From Woeseiaceae bacterium (GTDB lineage Bacteria > Pseudomonadota > Gammaproteobacteria > Steroidobacterales > Woeseiaceae), in contig JAHEFE010000005.1 in assembly GCA_024640365.1 (NCBI GenBank), forward strand, positions 1 to 64,000: DNA of 64,000 bases, in the 5' to 3' direction. The position numbers were made by a program, and so were the translations under genes. How positions within the stretch are numbered: position 1 is the stretch's first letter; every line of letters starts with the position of its first letter. Of this stretch, positions 58,774 to 64,000 are shown one piece after another. The notes below the pieces were generated by a model. The model was not told the origin of the DNA. It was given only the letters and a program-made list of their open reading frames with translations, and did not search any database.

Positions 58774-60546
58774 ATGAAAGTATTGTCATTTGTACTGTCG
58801 TTTGTTTTGTTGCTGCCACTTGCTCAAGTCAATGCGCAAACTGACGATGGCGCGATAATTAATTATGGTGAGCAGCATCATCCGGTTATAGACGCCGATG
58901 GCATGGTCGCTTCGCAAAACGAAATCGCCAGTCGGGTAGGGGCGATGATTCTGGCGAAGGGCGGCAACGCAGTTGATGCGGCGGTTGCCGTTGCTTTTTC
59001 ACTAGCGGTTACGACTCCACGCGCAGGCAATATTGGCGGCGGCGGTTTCATGCTGGTGTACCTGGCGGACAGCAAACAGACTGTGGCAATCGATTACCGT
59101 GAAAAGGCACCGCCGGCCGCAACTCGCGATATGTTTCTTGATGCTGACGGCAATGTGGATGATGAGAGGGCTCGATTCAGCCTCCTGTCGAGCGGCGTAC
59201 CTGGCACAGTTGCGGGTCTGCACCTCGCGCTGACCAAGTACGGCACGATGCGCTGGTCGGATGTCATAGCCCCTGCGATCAAGCTGGCGGACGACGGCAT
59301 CATCGTCATGTATGACATGGCAGAAAATCTGCGCATGAAACGTGATCGTCTCACACTTAATGATGCAGCGCGCAAAGCGTTTTATAAAGAGAACGGCGAT
59401 CTTTACCAAGCCGGTGAACTCATCAAGCAAAAAGATCTGGCCTGGACGTTAAAGCAAATAGCTAAAAATGGTCCGGATGCGTTCTATCGAGGCGCCGTGG
59501 CCAAGAAGATCATTGCCGAGATGGAGCGAGGCGGCGGTTTGATTGATGCCGAAGCGCTGGCAGCTTACAAGCCTGTTGAGCGTATGGCAGTGCACGGTAG
59601 CTATCGAGGATTCGATATCGCGGCCATGCCACCGTCGAGTTCCGGGGGGATTCACGTTATCCAAATGCTGAATATTATGGAGAATTTCCCGGTAAGCCGT
59701 TTCGGCTCAGGCAGCGCGGACTATGTACACCTGTTAACTGAGGTACAGCGGCTGGCATTTGCGGATCGCAGCAAGCACCTGGGCGACCTGGACTATTACA
59801 AGGTGCCAATGCAGTGGTTGACCAGCAAGGAGTATGGCAAGCAGCTCGCAGCCGGCATCGATATGCAAAAAGCGCGACCCTCGAGCGATGTGGCGCCAGG
59901 GGTTGAGCCGATGCATGAAAGCCCCGACACCACGCATTTCTCAATAATGGACGGCAAGGGTAACGTAGTATCAAATACGTTTACTCTGAACTTCTCCTAT
60001 GGCAATCATATTGTCGTGCCTGGCGCTGGTTTCTTGTTGAATAACGAGATGGACGATTTCGTTTCTGCGCCTGGGGTGCCGAATGCATTTGGTATGTTGG
60101 GAGATGTCGCTAACGAAATTGAGCCAGGCAAGCGTCCACTGAGTTCGATGACCCCGGTCATCGTTTTCAAAGACGGCGCACCGGTATTGGCGACGGGTAG
60201 CCCCGGTGGCAGTCGTATCATTACTGCGGTTCTGCAGATGCTGGTCAATGTCATCGATTTTCATATGAACATTGCAGATGCGACGGATGCACCTCGCATG
60301 CATCATCAATGGTATCCGGACAAATTGTACCTGGAGCCCGGGTTTAGTCCGGACACAATTAATATCTTGCGGGCACGTGGGCATGACATCGAGACCGATA
60401 ACTGGGCGGTAGGTAGCTTGCAGTCGGTTGCTACTGATGGTGTCCTGTATTTCGGAGCATCAGATCCTCGCCGGCCCTCTGCGGCGGCTGTCGGCGCCAA
60501 GGAAGTGACTTGTCCGTTGAAAGTACCCCCTTGCGCGACTCCCTGA
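58774..60546 (+). CDS. Gamma-glutamyltransferase (paralogue 2)
   Basis: Periplasmic Ntn-hydrolase of 590 residues. I choose the ATG at 58774, which gives the signal MKVLSFVLSFVLLLPLAQVNAQ; an upstream ATG at 58732 adds 14 polar residues before it. Nucleophile Thr386 in DTTHFSIMD; large-subunit AGNIGGGGFM, GVPGTVAGL and PPSSSGGIHVIQM; small-subunit NNEMDDFV, SSMTPVIVF and GSPGGSRIITAV. Unlike paralogue 1 at 20732 it has no lipobox and should be soluble. All catalytic motifs intact. Confidence 0.92.
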   Translation: MKVLSFVLSFVLLLPLAQVNAQTDDGAIINYGEQHHPVIDADGMVASQNEIASRVGAMILAKGGNAVDAAVAVAFSLAVTTPRAGNIGGGGFMLVYLADSKQTVAIDYREKAPPAATRDMFLDADGNVDDERARFSLLSSGVPGTVAGLHLALTKYGTMRWSDVIAPAIKLADDGIIVMYDMAENLRMKRDRLTLNDAARKAFYKENGDLYQAGELIKQKDLAWTLKQIAKNGPDAFYRGAVAKKIIAEMERGGGLIDAEALAAYKPVERMAVHGSYRGFDIAAMPPSSSGGIHVIQMLNIMENFPVSRFGSGSADYVHLLTEVQRLAFADRSKHLGDLDYYKVPMQWLTSKEYGKQLAAGIDMQKARPSSDVAPGVEPMHESPDTTHFSIMDGKGNVVSNTFTLNFSYGNHIVVPGAGFLLNNEMDDFVSAPGVPNAFGMLGDVANEIEPGKRPLSSMTPVIVFKDGAPVLATGSPGGSRIITAVLQMLVNVIDFHMNIADATDAPRMHHQWYPDKLYLEPGFSPDTINILRARGHDIETDNWAVGSLQSVATDGVLYFGASDPRRPSAAAVGAKEVTCPLKVPPCATP

Positions 60547-60836
60547 AGACAATCGCCCTTATTGCTCACAATGCGATACGCCCCGTCGATTGCTTTTTGC
60601 GGTCTGTGATTACCTGGTTGCCAGAAATTCGCAGGTAGCTGTTCGAGCGTATTTGTAGCTCGTTCTTGCCACCGATTTATGGGCACATTGTAGATGTGAT
60701 AGTTGCTCCCGCAATACATATGCCGGGACAACTCTGAAAATTCGACAGCGGTAGCGACAATTTATGCTGTGATGTAATCCTGCTTTTGCTATGGTTCTTA
60801 AAAGCAATTGCATACAGCTAACGAGGGGTGCGTTTA

Positions 60837-62144
60837 GTGACTTCTGAAACAAATGAGAATGTTAAATTGCCTGCCGGAATCAGTATGGGGACACGGCGTT
60901 ATGTGATGGGATTGCTGGTCGTAATTTACACCTTCAATTTTATCGATCGGCAGATACTCGCCATCCTGCTGCCTGCGATCAAAGCGGAATTCGGCGTCAG
61001 TGACACCGTACTAGGTTTCTTGGCGGGTTCCGCTTTTGCATTATTTTACGCAACGCTAGGCATACCGATTGCCTTGTTGGCGGATCGCTGGAATCGTCGC
61101 AACCTGATCGCCCTGTCTCTCGCAATCTGGAGTGGCATGACGGCTCTGTCCGGATTGGCGGGCAATATCGTGCACCTGGGCCTTGCCAGAATTGGCGTTG
61201 GTATTGGCGAAGCAGGTTGCAGTCCACCTGCACACTCTCTTATTTCAGATTTTTACCCGCCTGAGCAGCGCTCTACGGCTATGGGAATTTACACAATAGG
61301 CATATCGATTGGCATCATGTTGGCCTATCTGGCTGGCGGCTGGGTGGTAGAACATATCGGTTGGCGAGAAGCTTTCCTGATGGTTGGTATTCCGGGTTTG
61401 ATTCTGGCACTAGTCGTCCGCTTCACGATGGATGAACCGGAGCGGGGGCTCTCAGAGGGCCGACATGCCGCGGCTAACGAGCAAGTCGGCATATTTGTCG
61501 TAGCGAAGTTTCTTAGCAAACGACGTGCGTTTGTTCACATGGCAGTCGGTGCTGGACTAGCCTCATTCGTGGGCTACGCTACGGCCAGCTTTTTTCCAAC
61601 CTTTCTTGTTCGCAGTTACGATATGCCACCCAGCGATATCGGCGTGTATCTTGGTCTGATTTTCGGACTGGCTGGCGGTATTGGTTTTGCGGGTGGTGGC
61701 TTCGTCGCCGACCGTGTTGCGCAACATGATGTGAAATATTCGATGTGGGCAGTATCCGTTGCAGCGTTACTCAGTTGGACGCTGGGGTTTCCAGTTTATC
61801 TGGCAGATAACGCAACCATGACGTTGCTTTTCTTTATCTTGCCGGTGCTATTTTCTAATTTTTACCTGGCGACCACTTTGGCCAATACCCAGAGCCTGGT
61901 TGGCTTACGTATGCGCGGCGTCGCATCGGCAGTAGTTCTTTTTATAATCAATATAATTGGTCTTGGTTTGGGGCCGCAGTTTGCCGGGATTATTAGTGAT
62001 TTACTGACGCCGACATTTGGTGATGATTCGATGCGCTATACGCTGTTGGCGATCGGTGCCGTAGGCGGCCCATGGGCGGCTTTCCACTACTATAAGGCCG
62101 GCAAATCACTCGAATATGATCTAGGTAGAGTCAATGAGATGTAA
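60837..62144 (+). CDS. Spinster-like MFS transporter
   Basis: Membrane transporter of 435 residues with about 12 helices. GTG start at 60837 with GAGGGG 8 bases upstream. FNFIDRQILAILLPAIKAEFG, then GFLAGSAFALFYATLGIPIALLADRWNRRNL match the Spinster/sphingolipid-transporter-like MFS subgroup. The central loop is RGLSEGRHAAANEQ. The second half has GGGFVADRVAQHD. SCP2 gene follows 55 bases later. Lipid or organic acid substrates are known for the group, but this one is unassigned. Confidence 0.86.
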   Translation: MTSETNENVKLPAGISMGTRRYVMGLLVVIYTFNFIDRQILAILLPAIKAEFGVSDTVLGFLAGSAFALFYATLGIPIALLADRWNRRNLIALSLAIWSGMTALSGLAGNIVHLGLARIGVGIGEAGCSPPAHSLISDFYPPEQRSTAMGIYTIGISIGIMLAYLAGGWVVEHIGWREAFLMVGIPGLILALVVRFTMDEPERGLSEGRHAAANEQVGIFVVAKFLSKRRAFVHMAVGAGLASFVGYATASFFPTFLVRSYDMPPSDIGVYLGLIFGLAGGIGFAGGGFVADRVAQHDVKYSMWAVSVAALLSWTLGFPVYLADNATMTLLFFILPVLFSNFYLATTLANTQSLVGLRMRGVASAVVLFIINIIGLGLGPQFAGIISDLLTPTFGDDSMRYTLLAIGAVGGPWAAFHYYKAGKSLEYDLGRVNEM

Positions 62145-62199
62145 AGTCGGGGGCGGCAGGAATTAACAGTCAGTATGTGACGACGACGGGAGAAGAAAG

Positions 62200-62496
62200 G
62201 TGCTAGCAGAACTCACACAAAAGGTCAGCGCGCTGGTAGAAAGCAAATCAGCGGTTGGCTTTAACATTAAATTTGATCTTGGCGACGATGGCATTATTCT
62301 TGTGGTTGGCGAACAAGCGCCCAACAGAGTCACTAATGAAGATGGTCCGGCGGCTACGACAATCGTCATGAGCGCTGCAAATTTTGCCGCGCTAATGAGC
62401 GGTGAATTGTCTTCCATGAATGCGTTCATGACAGGCAAGCTGCGTGTAGAGGGCAGTATGGAAAAAGCGATGCAACTCGGATCGTTGTTTAGCTAA
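62200..62496 (+). CDS. Stand-alone SCP2 sterol-binding-domain protein
   Basis: Small lipid-binding-fold protein of 98 residues. GTG start with GGGAG upstream. FNIKFDLGDDGIILVVGEQAP and ATTIVMSAANFAALMSGELSSMNAFMTGKLRVEGSM is the family signature (M-x3-F-MTGKLRVEG). Single SCP2 domains bind hydrophobic ligands such as acyl-CoA or sterols. Follows the Spinster-like MFS gene by 55 bases in the same direction, so a lipid-handling pair is possible. Confidence 0.9.
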   Translation: MLAELTQKVSALVESKSAVGFNIKFDLGDDGIILVVGEQAPNRVTNEDGPAATTIVMSAANFAALMSGELSSMNAFMTGKLRVEGSMEKAMQLGSLFS

Positions 62497-62513
62497 TAGA
62501 CAAGCTTTCGCTT

Positions 62514-62942
62514 TTACGGGGTATGTCGCACCTTTCTGATAACGCGCGCTGTCGATGAGGCAGTCGCGAGCAATTTATTGTCTGCGTCGTGTAGTTCCCC
62601 TTCCAGAAAAACGACCGATTTCCCGAGCCGAACAATTCGGCCCGTTGCAATGAGTTCGCCCGGATGTACGGCTTCGAGAAAACTAATCTTGATCTCGAGC
62701 GTCGGCAGTATTATCCAGCCTTTTTCCGCTGCGAATACGGCATGACTCATTGCCGCATCGAGCATTCCCGTAATGAACCCACCTTGCACGATGTCACCTG
62801 AGTGACAAAACTCCGGGATTGCCTGGAACTGCATACGGATGGAGTTGTCCGCATCGCTAACGCCAATCAGCTTGCCGCCCAGTGTTTTTACACAGGGAGG
62901 GGCGTGGGCGTTAAGTGTGTCGATAATCAGTTTTTCATCCAT
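62514..62942 (-). CDS. PaaI-type hotdog thioesterase
   Basis: Cytosolic acyl-CoA thioesterase-like protein of 142 residues. HSGDIVQGGFITGMLDAAMSHAV is the family signature with a central helix and acidic residue. LEIKISFLEAVHPGELIATGRIVRLGKSVVFLEGEL is the hotdog-fold sheet. ATG start. Its stop lies 17 bases from the SCP2 gene stop in convergent orientation. Substrate unknown. Confidence 0.88.
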   Translation of the reverse strand: MDEKLIIDTLNAHAPPCVKTLGGKLIGVSDADNSIRMQFQAIPEFCHSGDIVQGGFITGMLDAAMSHAVFAAEKGWIILPTLEIKISFLEAVHPGELIATGRIVRLGKSVVFLEGELHDADNKLLATASSTARVIRKVRHTP

Positions 62943-62964
62943 GCGGCAATCTCCGGTTGTTGCC

Positions 62965-64000
62965 CTATACGGCTCGCAGGTACCAGTCGAAATCCAGGTT
63001 GGTCACCTGATTACGGAAATTGCGTGCTTCAAAGCGCCTGTTGAGTGTATATGCTTTGCAATATTCCTTACCAAAGTATTCGGGAAGAATTTTCCCTCGT
63101 GCAAATTTATTGATTGCATCTTCCCAAACGTTGGGCAATTTGACCTTCAGGTCAATAACGTCACCTTCCTCTACCATCGGGCCTGGGTCGATACGGTTTT
63201 TGAGCCCGTAATGTACGCCGGCAACGAGTGCGGCGGCAACCAGGTAAGGGTTAGCGTCCGCGCCAGATGTGCGGTGTTCGAAGCGTAGATTTTTTTCGCC
63301 CGATACAGGGATACGAATTGCAACGCTACGATGGTTGGCCCCCCAATTAGGCTCGACCGGCGCCAGCATTTCGGGACGCAAACGCCTGTAGGAGTTGGCA
63401 TTTGGCGCAAAAATCGCCATGGCTTCGGCCATCGTTTTCGCTACGCCGCCGACCGCATTACGGAGACGCGCTGAAAAAGGCGGTTCAGCCATTTTTGGCT
63501 TATCGTGCGAGAAGTAATTTTTGCCAGCTTTATCTACCAGGCTCATGTGAATGTGCATGCCGGAGCCGGAGAGTTCTTCAAATGGTTTTGCCATGAAACA
63601 CGCAACGTATCCATGACGTAACGCTATCGCTTTAACGGCGCGTTTTAGTAGGACTGCGTGATCGCATGCCAGGACCGGATCGGCTATATGATGCAGGTTG
63701 ATCTCGAATTGACCGGGAGCAAATTCCGACGTCGTGGTGCCGATCGGTAGGCCCTGAACTTCGCACACAGTATTGAGTTCATCGAGAAATTTTTCAATGT
63801 CCCAAAGATCATCAGGGTGAAAAACTTGAGGCCCCGGTTGCGGACGCCCGGTTCCAGGGACTTGAGACTGCTTCGGCTTGGGCTTGCGGGATTCAGGATC
63901 CAGTAAATAAAATTCGAGTTCGCAGGCCATGACAATTTGTAGACCCATTTTTTGCAAGGGTTGCATCGCACGTTCAAGCACGTAACGCGGATCCCCAAAA
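62965..64000 (-). CDS. Glutamine synthetase family protein (gamma-glutamylpolyamine synthetase-like), 5' end outside window
   Basis: ATP-dependent ligase of the glutamine-synthetase fold, running off the right edge. The frame continues through GDPRYVLERAMQPLQKMG to the edge, so the apparent ATG at 63981 is internal. ELEFYLLD carries the metal Glu; FEINLHHIADPVLACDHAVLLK then FMAKPFEELSGSGMHIHMSL is the GSGMHxH motif; APNANSYRRL and AIRIPVSGEKNLRFEHRTSGADANPYL follow. The lack of an adenylylation-type motif and the divergent C-terminus NQVTNLDFDWYLRAV fit PuuA-like rather than GlnA, but that is not certain. Confidence 0.88.
   Translation of the reverse strand, partial: FGDPRYVLERAMQPLQKMGLQIVMACELEFYLLDPESRKPKPKQSQVPGTGRPQPGPQVFHPDDLWDIEKFLDELNTVCEVQGLPIGTTTSEFAPGQFEINLHHIADPVLACDHAVLLKRAVKAIALRHGYVACFMAKPFEELSGSGMHIHMSLVDKAGKNYFSHDKPKMAEPPFSARLRNAVGGVAKTMAEAMAIFAPNANSYRRLRPEMLAPVEPNWGANHRSVAIRIPVSGEKNLRFEHRTSGADANPYLVAAALVAGVHYGLKNRIDPGPMVEEGDVIDLKVKLPNVWEDAINKFARGKILPEYFGKEYCKAYTLNRRFEARNFRNQVTNLDFDWYLRAV

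Noticed and set aside
1-64000. Insertion sequences, prophage, CRISPR arrays, tRNA and rRNA genes
   Set aside because: No transposase, integrase, repeat array, tRNA-like cloverleaf or rRNA sequence was seen on either strand.

Overview
The window is a compact, low-mobility bacterial chromosome segment that looks gammaproteobacterial. It carries fabA-fabB, a complete ccoNOQP-GHIS cbb3 oxidase cluster, hemN, a UspE-like tandem stress protein, a DksA-like protein, the long type of QueF and ribA. Lipoprotein signals, a TonB receptor and Lol-type lipoboxes point to a diderm. Peptide-using and sterol/lipid-like genes would suit a marine or sediment heterotroph (for example a Woeseiaceae/Steroidobacterales-like lineage), but that placement is inference. 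No tRNA, rRNA, insertion sequence, phage gene or CRISPR array was seen. TTG and GTG starts are common, and several true starts are hidden by this.

Layout. 1-12.8 kb: a TonB receptor with a carboxypeptidase-regulatory-like N-terminus (cut by the window), a DUF4136 lipoprotein, an S9 peptidase lipoprotein, an MFS transporter, a CoA-binding protein, an M20 dipeptidase, a Tat-exported FAD protein, a lipoprotein methyltransferase and a cysteine-synthase-like enzyme. 13.0-17.5 kb: a co-directional set of metallo-beta-lactamase-fold lipoprotein, two MFS transporters (the second of the organophosphate-antiporter type) and a HAD phosphatase. 17.6-20.7 kb: CBS protein, heme A synthase and a YfcC-type carrier. 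20.7-28.7 kb, all on the minus strand: an MIO enzyme of the phenylalanine-aminomutase type, a class III aminotransferase resembling beta-phenylalanine aminotransferase, a feruloyl-CoA-synthase-type ligase, a metallo-hydrolase and a gamma-glutamyltransferase. A divergent Lrp/AsnC regulator with a perfect 16-bp palindrome faces them. 29.5-33.2 kb: fabA, fabB, S-formylglutathione hydrolase and TauE/SafE.

33.2-48.9 kb is a micro-oxic respiration block. It holds a UreH-like membrane protein, ccoS, ccoI, ccoH, ccoG, a small membrane protein and ccoPQON, all on the minus strand. Divergent from ccoN is a PAS-PAS hybrid histidine kinase, followed by SirB2-like, hemN, UspE-like, DksA-like and a FixJ-type response regulator. 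The kinase and the regulator look like a FixL/FixJ-type oxygen or redox circuit around the oxidase. 49-52.8 kb is a TetR-HlyD-ABC export operon with two operator-like palindromes. 53-64 kb holds ribA, queF, isoaspartyl dipeptidase, an EVE protein, a DUF47/PiT phosphate pair, a second gamma-glutamyltransferase, a Spinster-like MFS, an SCP2 protein, a hotdog thioesterase and a partial glutamine-synthetase-family gene.

The most interesting candidate is the 22.5-28.7 kb cluster. An aminomutase-type MIO enzyme directly followed by a beta-aryl-amino-acid-type aminotransferase and an aryl-CoA ligase suggests a route that turns aromatic alpha-amino acids into beta-amino acids, then beta-keto acids and CoA thioesters. 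The second candidate is the small cbb3-cluster membrane protein whose reading frame appears to begin at an ATT codon.
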